DNA of 64,000 nucleotides from Gemmatimonadota bacterium (GCA_023249375.1 JAHFCT010000001.1:24012-88011); one strand, 5' to 3'. Positions 8,642 through 17,588 are shown, counted from the stretch's first letter. Notes: a model not told the origin generated them from the letters alone. Translations and numbers: made by a program.

Positions 8642-10048
8642 TCATCTGGTCGCTCCGGCCACCGGCAGGCTCACGCGGAACCGTGTCTGCCCCGGGCGCG
8701 AGACAACCTCCACCTCGCCGTCATGGTGCTGAAGGATGCGCCGCACGATGTCGAGGCCGAGCCCCGTTCCCTTCCCCACGTCCTTGGTTGTAAAGAATGG
8801 ATCGAAAATTCGGTCCACGACGGCCTCGGGAATGCCGGCGCCGTCATCGGTGATGTCCACGATCACACGTTCGCGTTCGTGCCTGGCCGACACGCTGACG
8901 TGGCCACCGGCGGCCACGGCGTCAATCGCGTTGTCGATGAGGTTCATCCATACCTGGTTTAGTTCAGCGCCCACCGCAAACGCGCATGGCAGGTCGTCGG
9001 CAAAGGAGAGCGCCACCTCGACTCCCTTCTGCCGCAGTTTCGAGGCCAACATCGTAAATGTGTCGTTGACGCCCTTCCGCACATCCACACTCTCTGGCGT
9101 CCGCGCACGATCCATGAAGGTGAAGCCCTTCACGCTGTTGACGAGGTCGTAGATGCGTGACGCCGCCGTCTCGATCTCCGACGTCAGCGCGCGCACCGAG
9201 CAACCCGCTGCAATCCAGCAGACCGTGGCGTCGAGCGACTCCTGCGGAACCGCGTTGGCGAGTGCGCCGAGCTCCGCGGTGGTCACGCCGGTCTCGGCGA
9301 GTGGCGCCGCACACTCCTCGTCGATACCGTGTGCGGCGAGCCAGTCGGTGAGCGCATCCTCGCGGTCCGCCAGCGCGATGGGCGAACGCATCTCGGCCGT
9401 CAGGTGCCCCGAACAAAAGGCCTGCACCCGGTTGATCTCGGCCCACTGCGCGTCAGTGAGTCGCGCGGCGCCGATGGCCATCGCGGCTTTTTCCGCGCCC
9501 GCCAGACTCTTCGCGAGCAGCTTGGAACTCCGGACCACGGCGGATGCTGGATTGTTCAGCTCGTGCGCCAGCCCCGCGGCCAGCTTGCCCAGCGACGTCA
9601 GCTTTTCGTCGTGCAGGTCGCTGATCTTGAACTGGCGCGCGCGGTCGAGCATGGCGTGCACCATCTCCGCGGTGCAGGCCGGGCACTCATGGGTCAGCTC
9701 CTGGAGAAACTCGTCCGGGATTGCGAGGTACTCGACATCTTCCTCCACGACGACGTCGCCGGGCGGGCCGCCCATCCGCGAATACGGCAAGTGCCCGCTC
9801 AGGTCACCAGCGCCGAACTCAAACACCTTGTGCGAGCCGGCACCGCGGTCGTGCCGTACGGTCATCCGGCCCGTGAACACGATGAAGGCGTCCGGCACCA
9901 ATACGCCCTTTGGCGCGACGACCTCCCCGATCGCCGCGCACCGGAATTCGCCGTGCGCCACGAGCCACTCATGTTCGTGGACGGGTATCGACCCGAGCGC
10001 GCGATGCTGTGCGAGGAGCGCCATCAGCCCGGCTTTCGTGGGAGCCAT
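8642..10048 (-). CDS. Histidine kinase with cNMP-binding-like input domain
   Basis: A 468-aa soluble sensor kinase with no TM segment. Residues 1 to about 130 resemble a CRP-type cyclic-nucleotide-binding beta-barrel (GEVVAPKGVLVPDAFIVFTG, then FGAGDLSG and a following strand pattern). A HisKA domain carries the phospho-acceptor His 162 in GLAHELNNP. The C-terminal HATPase has the N box NLIDNAIDAV, DDGAGIP, FFTTKDVGKGTGLGL. The start lies 2 bases after the stop of the upstream receiver/flavoprotein fusion, so the two are co-transcribed and probably form a pair. The ligand is unknown, and key cAMP-contact residues cannot be assigned by eye. Confidence 0.88.
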   Translation of the reverse strand: MAPTKAGLMALLAQHRALGSIPVHEHEWLVAHGEFRCAAIGEVVAPKGVLVPDAFIVFTGRMTVRHDRGAGSHKVFEFGAGDLSGHLPYSRMGGPPGDVVVEEDVEYLAIPDEFLQELTHECPACTAEMVHAMLDRARQFKISDLHDEKLTSLGKLAAGLAHELNNPASAVVRSSKLLAKSLAGAEKAAMAIGAARLTDAQWAEINRVQAFCSGHLTAEMRSPIALADREDALTDWLAAHGIDEECAAPLAETGVTTAELGALANAVPQESLDATVCWIAAGCSVRALTSEIETAASRIYDLVNSVKGFTFMDRARTPESVDVRKGVNDTFTMLASKLRQKGVEVALSFADDLPCAFAVGAELNQVWMNLIDNAIDAVAAGGHVSVSARHERERVIVDITDDGAGIPEAVVDRIFDPFFTTKDVGKGTGLGLDIVRRILQHHDGEVEVVSRPGQTRFRVSLPVAGATR

Positions 10049-10050
10049 CG

Positions 10051-11712
10051 CTACACCGTCCGCAGGTAGCGGTGCACTGAGTAGATCGCGGCGGAGCCCT
10101 CGCCCACGGCCGCCGCCACGCGGCGATTGGCACCTGAGCGCACGTCCCCCGCGGCGAAGACGCCGGGAATGTTCGTCTCGAACGCGTACGGTTCGCGCGC
10201 CAGGCCCCAGCCGCGCGGCCGGCCGTGCTCGAGCGAGAGGTCCGAGCCGGTCACGAGGAATCCCGCGCTGTCGAGCTCCAGCACGCTCGCAAATTCCTCC
10301 GTGTGCGGTCTCACGCCGATGAAGATGAACATCGCCGCGGAGGGAATCGCGCGCGTCTCGCCGGTCTTCACCTCCTTCGCCGTGACCAGCTCCAGCGCGC
10401 GCTCACCCGCAACAGCGCTCACTTCCACGCCCGTGACCACTTCGATGTTCGGCGCCGCGCGAATGCGGTCCACCAGGTATTGCGACATCATCGGCAACAG
10501 GTCGCCGGCGCGGACGAGCATCGTCACCTTCCGCGCGTAGCGCGAGAAGAAGAGCGCGCCTTGGCCTGCCGAGTTGGCGCCGCCGACAATGCAGATGTCC
10601 TTCGCGCGATAGCGCGCCGCCTCCGACATCGCTGCGCCATAGTACACACCCTGACCCTGCAGCACCTCGAGGCCCGGCACGTTCAACGTGCGCGCGGCCA
10701 TTCCGGTCGTGATCAGCACGCAGTACGCGTTGAGCTCCGTGCCGTCGGCGAGCGTCACCACGCGGTACGGATCCTCGCGTCGGATGCTCGTGACTGCCTG
10801 TCCTGCGAGCACCTCGGCGCCGAATCGTCGGGCCTGGGCGGTGGCGCGGCTGGCGAGGTCGGCGCCGGTCACGCCGGAAGGAAAGCCGAGATAATTTTCG
10901 ATCAGCGAGCTGGTACCGGCCTGCCCTCCGGTGGCGTGCGATTCGACGATCACCATCCGGAGCCCCTCGGACGCGCCGTACACCGCGTTCGCGAGTCCCG
11001 CCGGTCCGCCACCGACGACAATCACGTCGTAGAACGGCCGGGTGGCCTGCGTCTGGAGACCCGACTTCGCTGCGAGGGCCGTGTGAGTCGGCGCCACCAG
11101 GTGCGTGCCGTCGGGGAAGACGATGATCGGGAGGTGCGTCAGGTCGCCCGTGAGCTGCTCTGCCAGCGCTCGCGCCTGCTCGTCGCGGTCGAGGTCGACC
11201 CACTGGTACGGCACGCGGTTGTGCGAGAGGAACTCCTTCGCCTCGAACGACGCCGCGGACCATTCGGAACCCATCACGCGGATGCCGTCGAACGACGGCT
11301 GCACGCGCGCGCGCCACTCACCGAGCAGGTCATCGAGCACCGGGTAGAGCCGCTGCTCCGGCGGGTCCCACGGCTTCATCAGATAGTGGTCGAGGCCGAT
11401 CTGGTTGATTCCAGCGATCGCGACGTCCGTGTCGGCGTAGGCCGTGAGGAGCACGCGGCGCGATTCCGGGTGGAGCGAGGTCACTTGAGCGAGCAGCTCG
11501 AGGCCCGTCATCTCCGGCATCCGTTGATCCACGAGGAAGAGCGCGACCTGCGCGTTGCGCGCCGCGAGTTCCTTTGCCGTCTGCAGTCCCGCGGCAGGCG
11601 AGTCGGCCTTCATCACGCGGTAGTCGGCACGGTAGCGCTGGCGCAGGTCGCGCTCGATCGCGCCGAGCACGGCGGCATCGTCGTCAACGGCGAGGATGAC
11701 GGGCTTCGGCAT
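10051..11712 (-). CDS. Response-regulator receiver / glutaredoxin-like / thioredoxin-reductase-like fusion
   Basis: A 553-aa three-part protein. Residues 1-125 are a receiver domain with acidic residues D10-D12, phospho-acceptor Asp 62 and Lys 113. Residues about 141-222 have a glutaredoxin-like pattern (SFEAKEFL...VPYQWVDLD...LPIIVFPDGTHL), but the usual CPYC position reads WSAAS. Residues about 227-553 form a two-dinucleotide-domain flavoprotein of the thioredoxin reductase family (VVGGGPAGL, then IVGGANSAGQGA), ending AAGDVR and a C-terminal helix. Where thioredoxin reductase has CATC, this protein has GAAM (359-362). Both redox pairs are therefore missing, so disulfide reductase activity is doubtful; a flavin- or NAD(P)H-sensing or oxidase role is possible. 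It follows a 96-aa gene by 9 bases and precedes the kinase by 2. Confidence 0.9.
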   Translation of the reverse strand: MPKPVILAVDDDAAVLGAIERDLRQRYRADYRVMKADSPAAGLQTAKELAARNAQVALFLVDQRMPEMTGLELLAQVTSLHPESRRVLLTAYADTDVAIAGINQIGLDHYLMKPWDPPEQRLYPVLDDLLGEWRARVQPSFDGIRVMGSEWSAASFEAKEFLSHNRVPYQWVDLDRDEQARALAEQLTGDLTHLPIIVFPDGTHLVAPTHTALAAKSGLQTQATRPFYDVIVVGGGPAGLANAVYGASEGLRMVIVESHATGGQAGTSSLIENYLGFPSGVTGADLASRATAQARRFGAEVLAGQAVTSIRREDPYRVVTLADGTELNAYCVLITTGMAARTLNVPGLEVLQGQGVYYGAAMSEAARYRAKDICIVGGANSAGQGALFFSRYARKVTMLVRAGDLLPMMSQYLVDRIRAAPNIEVVTGVEVSAVAGERALELVTAKEVKTGETRAIPSAAMFIFIGVRPHTEEFASVLELDSAGFLVTGSDLSLEHGRPRGWGLAREPYAFETNIPGVFAAGDVRSGANRRVAAAVGEGSAAIYSVHRYLRTV

Positions 11713-11721
11713 CGGCGCGAC

Positions 11722-12012
11722 CTAGCCCTTGTGCGCGGCGATGGCCGCTTCCTGGACCTTGCCCTGCTCGTCGAGGGTGAATCGATTGAGTTGGATGACC
11801 TGCGCCTGCGCGCGAAACTCCATCGGCACGATGTTGAGGGCGTCGTGCCTGTTGTCGAAATCCATCGCGATCCACGACTTGTGGACGCCGTCCTTGCAGC
11901 CCCAGTCAGCGTGCGTGAGGAAGTGCGAGCCAGTGCGGAGCAAGGCCTGAACGGCCTTGGTACAGGCAAGCGGAGTGGGCTCGTGGGGAACTTCGACCAG
12001 GAAGCGTGGCAT
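11722..12012 (-). CDS. Small conserved-type protein of unknown function in the kinase/flavoprotein operon
   Basis: A 96-aa soluble protein, no signal peptide or TM segment. It begins with a compact fold-like stretch (MPRFLVEVPHEPTP) and contains single Cys residues in LACTKA and WGCKDG, plus HKSWIAMDFDNRHDAL. I do not recognise the family. Its opening beta strand and the pattern of a small alpha/beta domain resemble ferredoxin-like-fold stress or sensor proteins, but this is only an impression. It is the first gene of the operon with the receiver/flavoprotein fusion, 9 bases upstream of it, so a role in that signalling pathway is likely by position. Confidence 0.75.
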   Translation of the reverse strand: MPRFLVEVPHEPTPLACTKAVQALLRTGSHFLTHADWGCKDGVHKSWIAMDFDNRHDALNIVPMEFRAQAQVIQLNRFTLDEQGKVQEAAIAAHKG

Positions 12013-12041
12013 CGTCGGGGGGCCGGGGGGGGTCGGGCAAT

Positions 12042-12047
12042 TGTATA
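12042..12047 (-). promoter_or_regulatory. Candidate -10 element of the kinase/flavoprotein operon
   Basis: On the minus strand the sequence reads CTATACAATTG, giving a TATACA -10-like hexamer about 30 bases upstream of the 12012 start. The surrounding DNA is strongly GC-rich, so this AT island stands out. No good -35 hexamer lies at the right distance. Confidence 0.3.
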
Positions 12048-12103
12048 GCAGTCGGACTCGAGTGCGAAAGGGCGGTGCGCAGACGTTGGGCGCGGTGCGC
12101 AGC

Positions 12104-12137
12104 CGCCCGACTCGACGCCTTGTGGTCGAGTCGGGCG
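12104..12137 (-). terminator. Perfect 13-bp hairpin downstream of the BNR/VPS10-like gene
   Basis: CGCCCGACTCGAC and GTCGAGTCGGGCG pair perfectly around an 8-base loop, 26 bases beyond the stop of the minus-strand gene ending at 12163. There is no clear T run, so it may act as an mRNA 3' end or as a terminator of a GC-rich type. Confidence 0.5.
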
Positions 12138-12162
12138 CGGCGTGCTACCTCCCGTCAGCGCA

Positions 12163-15100
12163 TCACGGCACCACTGGCGCCACACCGCCAATCACATTTG
12201 GCACATTCTTTTGGCGCAGCATCGCATTGAATGCCGTGAGGTCTCCTCCGAGCAGTGCCTCGATGATCGCCACGTTCGCCCTTACTTGCTCCTTCAGCAG
12301 CACCTGCACTTCCGTCTGCTGCGTGGTCGGACGGAAATCGCTGCCGGCAAGACCGTTGGCCAGGTACGACAGATTGGCGAGCAACGCCGCCGCAAACCGG
12401 ACGCCGTCCTGGCCGTTGCCGGTTTGCCGTAGATCGACCAACGGCATCTCCGCGTCGGCCAGCTTGGTGCCCAGCACGTCGGCGGCGCGCCTGACGTCGC
12501 CGTCGTTGCTCACACGCCGCAGCGCCTCAAGCTGCGCACGCACGACTTCGGCGCGCCCGACGGCGGCCGCACCCGCATTCATATCCGCGCGGATCACTTC
12601 GAGCATCCGCGTTTGCTCGGCGATTTCCGCCTCGCTTCCGCCCGAGTTCGGGTCCTTGCGCACCTCAAGCGGACGCGTCTGCACGATATCCCCGGCCGTC
12701 AGCTTCACCGTGTACGTGCCGGGCGGCATCAGAACCGACACGCGTGCCGTGCTCGGCGCGACGCGTCCGTCGGGGCCGGCCGCGATGTACGGTGCATACA
12801 TCGGACTCGTGAAGAGCCGCGTCTCCACGCTCGGTTCGTCGCGCAAATCCCACGTGACCCGGTTGATACCGGCCGTGTTGGTGCCGCGCAGCGTGCGCAC
12901 CAAGCGGCCCTGCGCGTCGGAAATCGTGAGCACCGGCGTCTTCTCGGCGGGCGACTTCAGCCAGTAGTTGATGCTCGCTCCGTACGCCGGATCATCGCCC
13001 GTTGTCGGATCGTCGTAGGAACTCGATGGCGCGGTGATGGGACGGAACCGGTATGCCGCGCGCAGGGTGAACAGGTGCGCCGCCGCTTGCCTGACGTCCG
13101 GCGTCAACTGCTGCAGAGGTCCGATGTCATCGAGGATGTAGAAGCCGCGTCCGTAGGTGGAAATCACGAGATCGTTGAAGTGCTCCTGCACGACGATCCC
13201 GGAGACCGGCGCTTGCGGCAGGTCGTTCTGCAGCGGCAGCCAGCTGTCGCCGGCATCGAAGGAGACGTAGATGGAGTTCTCGGTGCCGAGGTAGAGCAGG
13301 CCGCGCCGCACCGGATCCTCGTAGATGACCTTGGCGTAGCTGAGATTGTTGCGCGGCAAGCCGTTGGTGATCGCCTTCCACGTCTTGCCGTAATCGGTGG
13401 TTCGGTAGACGAACGGATCGCGGCTGTTCATCTGATGGAAGTCCACCGTGAGATACGCGGTGGCCGCGTCGTACCGAGAGGGCGCGATGCTCCGCACCGA
13501 GCCCCAGGCCGGGAGGTTCGGAATGTTGGCCGTGACGTTCGTCCACGTCGTCCCCGTGTCGCGTGACACGTGCACGAGCCCGTCGTTCGTTCCAACCCAG
13601 ATCAGCCCGCGCTCCTTGGCCGACTCCGCGATCGAGTAGACGACGCCGGCGTACTCCACGCCGATGTTGTCCGGCGTGAGTCCGCCCGAGCTGCCCATCT
13701 TGCTGCGGTCATTGAGCGTGAGGTCGGGGCTGATTACCTGCCACGTCTGCCCACCGTCACGCGTGCGGTGCACGTGCTGGCTGCCCACATAGATGGTGTT
13801 GTGGTCCCATGGGGAGATCTGCAACGGAGAGTCCCACACAAACCGGTACTTCACGCCGGCTGCCGGCCCGTTGGACTGCTTGGGCCAGATCTCGACCGTG
13901 CGGAACTGCCGGCGGTTCTCCTCGAAGCGGACGACGATGCCGCCCACCATGCCCGATCCGGACGCGGTGGACCAGATGAGGTTCGCGTCGGTGGGATCCG
14001 GCGTCGCCCAGCCGCTCTCGCCGCCGCCCACCGAGTGCCACATGCCGCGCACGATGCGCCCGTTCTGCAGGCGACCGTTGCTCGGGCCGCGATACGTTGG
14101 TTCGTCCTGCTTGTTTCCGAGGACGTTGTACGGGATCATGTTGTCCACGGTCACGTGGTAGATCTGCGCGTTGAGCAGTCGCTGACGGTACCACGTCTTG
14201 CCGCGGTTCTGCGAGATGGACAGTCCCTGGTCGTGCGCCACGATCATGCGGTTCGCGTTCGTCGGGTCGATCCACATGTCGTGATGGTCGCCGCCCGGCG
14301 CCTGGCCGCGCTGCAACACGTTGATCGTGCGTCCGCCATCGATGGTCTTGGAGAAGGACGCGGTGAGGAAGTACGCCTCGTCTTCGTCGTCCGTCGCCAC
14401 CGCCATGCGAGAGTAGTAATGCGCGCGCCCCATCACGTTGCGGTCGCGGCTCACCATGCTCCACTGCCGGCCGCCATCGTCGGAGCGCCAGAGCTGCCCG
14501 TTCTCCGTGGGCTCGCCGTTCCACGGGATGCCGTCGCCCGTTTCGATCATCGCGTAGACGCGCTGCGGATTGGAGTTCGCGATGCCGAGCGACACCTTGC
14601 CCACCGATTTCACGGGCAAGCCATTGCCCTTGAGCCGCGTCCAGGTGAGGCCGCCGTCGCGGGAGACGAACAACCCGCTGCCCGGACCGCCGCTCGTGCG
14701 GCCCCACGTGTGGATTTCGAGCTGCCACATCCCCGCGAAGATGACGCGCGGATTCGACGGATCCATCGCGAGGTCCGAGCAGCCCGTGTTTTCGTCAACG
14801 AAGAGCACGCGGGTCCACGTCACGCCGCCATCGGCGGTGCGGTAGACGCCGCGTTCCTGCTGCGGACCGTAGGCGTGGCCCAGCGCGCAGGCGAGGACAA
14901 TGTTGGGATCCTGCGGATGGATCACCACGCGCCCGATGCGCGCCGTCTTCTCGAGCCCCATCAGTTGCCACGTCTCGCCCGCGTCGAGCGAGCGGTAGAT
15001 CCCCTGCCCCACCGAGATGTGACTGCGGATGTGGGCCTCGCCGGTGCCGACCCACACCACATTCCGGTCAGAGCGCGCCACGGCGATGGCGCCGATGCTC

Positions 15101-15408
15101 TGCACGGGCTGCGCGTCGAACATGGGCCGCCAGTTCGTGCCGCCATCGGTCGTCTTCCACACGCCGCCCGACGCGGCGCCGACGTAGTAGGTCAGAGGAT
15201 CGCCCGGAATGCCGACGGCCGTCGAGAACCGGTTGCCCTCGGGCCCGATGGTGCGCCAGTGGAGATCCTTCCACGCGTCGGCGGCGGACTGATCCGCGGC
15301 CGGTGCCGGTGCAGGCAGGCGCTTGGCGGCCTGCGCCTGCACGGACAGAGAACGCGCCGCGAACGCAAGCAGCGCCGCGGCGATGAGTGAATGCGTGCGA
15401 TAGGTCAT
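12163..15408 (-). CDS. Secreted sortilin/VPS10-like BNR-repeat protein
   Basis: A 1081-aa exported protein with an N-terminal signal peptide (MTYRTHSLIAAALLAFAARS, cleavage probably after VQAQA). It carries about ten Asp-box (BNR) motifs of the type S/T-x-D-x-G-x-T-W, including TTDGGTNW, SLDAGETW, TADGGVTW, SRDGGLTW, SDDGGRQW, TRDGGQTW, SRDTGTTW and TTDYGKTW, which build beta-propellers as in sortilin and sialidases. The C-terminal 250 residues include a segment resembling a FlgD/Ig-like module (TPVLTISDAQGRLVRTLRGT), then a helical region. Such proteins are abundant in Gemmatimonadota and Acidobacteria. Many are labelled glycosyl hydrolase without proof, and I cannot assign an enzyme activity. 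Gene order suggests co-transcription after the upstream hydrolase. Confidence 0.88.
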   Translation of the reverse strand: MTYRTHSLIAAALLAFAARSLSVQAQAAKRLPAPAPAADQSAADAWKDLHWRTIGPEGNRFSTAVGIPGDPLTYYVGAASGGVWKTTDGGTNWRPMFDAQPVQSIGAIAVARSDRNVVWVGTGEAHIRSHISVGQGIYRSLDAGETWQLMGLEKTARIGRVVIHPQDPNIVLACALGHAYGPQQERGVYRTADGGVTWTRVLFVDENTGCSDLAMDPSNPRVIFAGMWQLEIHTWGRTSGGPGSGLFVSRDGGLTWTRLKGNGLPVKSVGKVSLGIANSNPQRVYAMIETGDGIPWNGEPTENGQLWRSDDGGRQWSMVSRDRNVMGRAHYYSRMAVATDDEDEAYFLTASFSKTIDGGRTINVLQRGQAPGGDHHDMWIDPTNANRMIVAHDQGLSISQNRGKTWYRQRLLNAQIYHVTVDNMIPYNVLGNKQDEPTYRGPSNGRLQNGRIVRGMWHSVGGGESGWATPDPTDANLIWSTASGSGMVGGIVVRFEENRRQFRTVEIWPKQSNGPAAGVKYRFVWDSPLQISPWDHNTIYVGSQHVHRTRDGGQTWQVISPDLTLNDRSKMGSSGGLTPDNIGVEYAGVVYSIAESAKERGLIWVGTNDGLVHVSRDTGTTWTNVTANIPNLPAWGSVRSIAPSRYDAATAYLTVDFHQMNSRDPFVYRTTDYGKTWKAITNGLPRNNLSYAKVIYEDPVRRGLLYLGTENSIYVSFDAGDSWLPLQNDLPQAPVSGIVVQEHFNDLVISTYGRGFYILDDIGPLQQLTPDVRQAAAHLFTLRAAYRFRPITAPSSSYDDPTTGDDPAYGASINYWLKSPAEKTPVLTISDAQGRLVRTLRGTNTAGINRVTWDLRDEPSVETRLFTSPMYAPYIAAGPDGRVAPSTARVSVLMPPGTYTVKLTAGDIVQTRPLEVRKDPNSGGSEAEIAEQTRMLEVIRADMNAGAAAVGRAEVVRAQLEALRRVSNDGDVRRAADVLGTKLADAEMPLVDLRQTGNGQDGVRFAAALLANLSYLANGLAGSDFRPTTQQTEVQVLLKEQVRANVAIIEALLGGDLTAFNAMLRQKNVPNVIGGVAPVVP

Positions 15409-15478
15409 GGCGATCCCGGCAGGGGTGACCGGGAGAATCTGCCAGCGACGGGAGCGCGCGGTAAGACCGTGGTTGCCT

Positions 15479-17374
15479 TTACGGCTTGACCTCCGCGCTC
15501 AGCACCTGCACCTGGATGCTGCTGTTTCGATAGACCGTCTGCGTCGCCTTCACAAAATCCTTGTCGTCGGCCGTGAAGATGTTCGGCACGAACTTCTGCG
15601 GGTTGCGGTCGAAGATCGGAAACATCGAACTCTGCACCTGCACCATGATGCGGTGTCCCTTCTTGAACGTGTGCAGCACGTCCTGAAGCGCCAGCGGCAC
15701 GTCCGTCACTTTGCCGGGCACCATCGGCGCGGGCGCGTCGAAGCCGTCGCGCCAGCGCGCGCGCATGATCTCGCTGCGTACCATCTGCTGATAGCCGGCC
15801 AGATGGATGTTCTTGTTCGGCATGTATGGATGATCGGGCTGGTTGGACGGATACACATCCACGAGCTTGACGACGAAATCCGCATCGGTGCCCGACGTTG
15901 CCACCTTCAGCTTGATCTTGATCTCGCCGCCCAACGTCACGTCCGCGGCGAGCGGCTCCGTTTCGTACGTGAGCACGTCGGGGCGCGTGCTGAAGCAGCG
16001 CTGGTCGTCGCTCATGTACTGGTACATCGTGAAGCCTTCGATGCTCGGCCCCACGCAGCGCCCGGGCACGGGCTTGGCCGGATCGCTGACGTAGGCATCG
16101 CTGCCGGGCTGCGGCGCGCCATCGATCGCCAGCTTGCCGCCGGACTGGAACGTCAGCGATTTCCACTGCGCGTTGTCCGCCGGCCATTTCGCAAAGCGCA
16201 CCCACTCCTTCTTCCCCGTGTCGAACATGTACGCCTCGGGGAGTCCGGTCTTGCCGTCACCCGGGCCTTTCAGAAAGTGCTGGAAAAACGGCGTCTCGAT
16301 GTCGCGCTGGAACTTCGTCTCGAGTGAATCGCCGAACCAGATGTCGCCGTGCAGCGTGTGCACCACGTCCTGCGCCGCCCATCCGCCGTGGCGGAAGGGG
16401 CCCATGACGATCGTGTTGTAGATGCCGGGGTTCTTCTGCTCGATGGTCTGATAGACCTTGAGCGGCCCGTAGAGATCTTCGGCGTCAAACCAGCCGCCGA
16501 CGGCCATCACCGCCGTCTTCACGTTGCTCAGGTGCGGCGCAATCGCGCGGTCCTTCCAGTGCTTGTCGTAGTTGGGGTGCGCGACCAGCTCCTGCCAGAA
16601 GTAATTGTCCTTGTAGTAGCGCTCGGTGGTGTGCTTGAGCGCGCCAAGCCGCAGCTGAAAATCGTAGTCCGCGGGCAGTCCGTCCTGAATCATCTTGTTG
16701 AAGAACCACGCCTGCGGCGTCGGGCCGGTGGGCGAGTCGTAACCGAACACCGGATACGTATAGAAGTAGCCTTGGGTCAGTGCACCGTTGTGATGGAAGT
16801 CTTCGAAGTAGAAGTCCGTCACGGGAGCCTGTGGCGAGGCGGCCTTGAGCGCCGGATGCCGCGAGAGAATGCCCGCCGTCGTGAAGAAGCCCGGGTACGA
16901 GATGCCCCACTGGCCCATGCGACCGTTGTTGTTCGGCACGTTCTTGATCAGCCAGTCGATGGTGTCGTACGTGTCGGTCGCTTCGTCGATGTCGGCTGGT
17001 CCCTTCGGATTGTCGATGATGGGCCGGACGTTCGTCCATTTGCCTTCGCTCATGAAACGCCCGCGCACGTCCTGATAGACCATGATGTACTTGTCGCGCA
17101 TCATGAACCGGTTGGGTCCGAGCGAGCCGGGGAACTCGCTCTCGCCGTACGGCGCGATGGAATAGCACGTGCGCTCCATGATCATCGGGTACGTGTGGTC
17201 CGATGCGGCGTCCCTGGGCACGTAGACGATCGTATGGAGCTTCACGCCGTCGCGCATGGCGATGCGGTAGATGTGCTTGGTGTAGTTGGCCTTGATGAAC
17301 GCGCCGTCACTGTCTTGTGCGGCGAGCGGGGCAGCGACGAGCGAGAGGGCGAGCAGAGCGCGAAGCAGGCGCAT
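15479..17374 (-). CDS. Secreted CocE/NonD-type (S15) serine hydrolase
   Basis: A 631-aa alpha/beta hydrolase, exported through a signal peptide (MRLLRALLALSLVAAPLAAQ). The ATG at 17374 is preferred; an upstream start at 17398 would add 8 residues ahead of the signal. The N-terminal catalytic domain shows MRDGVKLHTIVYVPRD, the nucleophile Ser 159 in GQWGISYPGF, the Asp in VGGWFDAED and the His in MGPFRHGGW, the usual Ser-Asp-His order. The C-terminal third is the beta-sandwich XPP-type domain (FVVKLVDVYPSN, then GHRIMVQVQSSMFP). Family members cleave X-Pro peptides or esters and amides such as cocaine and beta-lactam side chains. The substrate here is unknown. The BNR/VPS10-like gene follows 70 bases downstream on the same strand. 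Confidence 0.92.
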   Translation of the reverse strand: MRLLRALLALSLVAAPLAAQDSDGAFIKANYTKHIYRIAMRDGVKLHTIVYVPRDAASDHTYPMIMERTCYSIAPYGESEFPGSLGPNRFMMRDKYIMVYQDVRGRFMSEGKWTNVRPIIDNPKGPADIDEATDTYDTIDWLIKNVPNNNGRMGQWGISYPGFFTTAGILSRHPALKAASPQAPVTDFYFEDFHHNGALTQGYFYTYPVFGYDSPTGPTPQAWFFNKMIQDGLPADYDFQLRLGALKHTTERYYKDNYFWQELVAHPNYDKHWKDRAIAPHLSNVKTAVMAVGGWFDAEDLYGPLKVYQTIEQKNPGIYNTIVMGPFRHGGWAAQDVVHTLHGDIWFGDSLETKFQRDIETPFFQHFLKGPGDGKTGLPEAYMFDTGKKEWVRFAKWPADNAQWKSLTFQSGGKLAIDGAPQPGSDAYVSDPAKPVPGRCVGPSIEGFTMYQYMSDDQRCFSTRPDVLTYETEPLAADVTLGGEIKIKLKVATSGTDADFVVKLVDVYPSNQPDHPYMPNKNIHLAGYQQMVRSEIMRARWRDGFDAPAPMVPGKVTDVPLALQDVLHTFKKGHRIMVQVQSSMFPIFDRNPQKFVPNIFTADDKDFVKATQTVYRNSSIQVQVLSAEVKP

Positions 17375-17488
17375 GGTGGCGTGGATTGCGGGTGGCATCG
17401 TGGGGCGTGCTGATCATACGGCGTTGCGTCGCATTTCGCGGATGGGCCTCTGCCTTCAAGACCGCAGCGTCGTTGATCTTCTCGAGGA

Positions 17489-17516
17489 TTGACAGGCGAT
17501 ATCAGGTACGATAAGT
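17489..17516 (+). promoter_or_regulatory. Candidate sigma-70-type promoter of the TetR/TolC/EmrAB operon
   Basis: A perfect TTGACA lies at 17489-17494. An AT-rich GATAAG/ATAAGT lies 15-16 bases downstream and abuts the first palindromic operator, so a bound repressor would cover the -10 and start region. The -10 is a weak match, hence the moderate confidence. Confidence 0.45.
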
Positions 17517-17534
17517 TACTGACCAGTCAGTAAC
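17515..17534. promoter_or_regulatory. Palindromic TetR-type operator O1
   Basis: GTTACTGACCAGTCAGTAAC is a perfect inverted repeat of two 9-base arms around CA. The TGACCrGTCA core is typical of operators bound by AcrR/TetR-type dimers. It lies 70 bases upstream of the TetR-family gene at 17604 and directly after a TTGACA promoter element, consistent with autorepression of the efflux operon. Confidence 0.75.
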
Positions 17535-17563
17535 GCAGCCCTTAGCCAAGACTTCAACGACTC

Positions 17564-17588
17564 GTAACCTGACCACCCGGTCGGTTAC
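17564..17588. promoter_or_regulatory. Second, imperfect TetR-type operator O2
   Basis: GTAACCTGACC, a 4-base spacer ACCC, then GGTCGGTTAC gives an inverted repeat with a one-base insertion in the left arm. It repeats the GTAAC and GACC/GGTC half-site elements of the perfect palindrome 30 bases upstream and ends 15 bases before the regulator's ATG. Confidence 0.6.

Noticed and set aside
13570..15390. A 606-codon open frame on the plus strand opposite the BNR/VPS10-like gene
   Set aside because: It has no domain pattern or start signal, and the opposite strand has ten Asp-box motifs and a signal peptide. It is a shadow frame.
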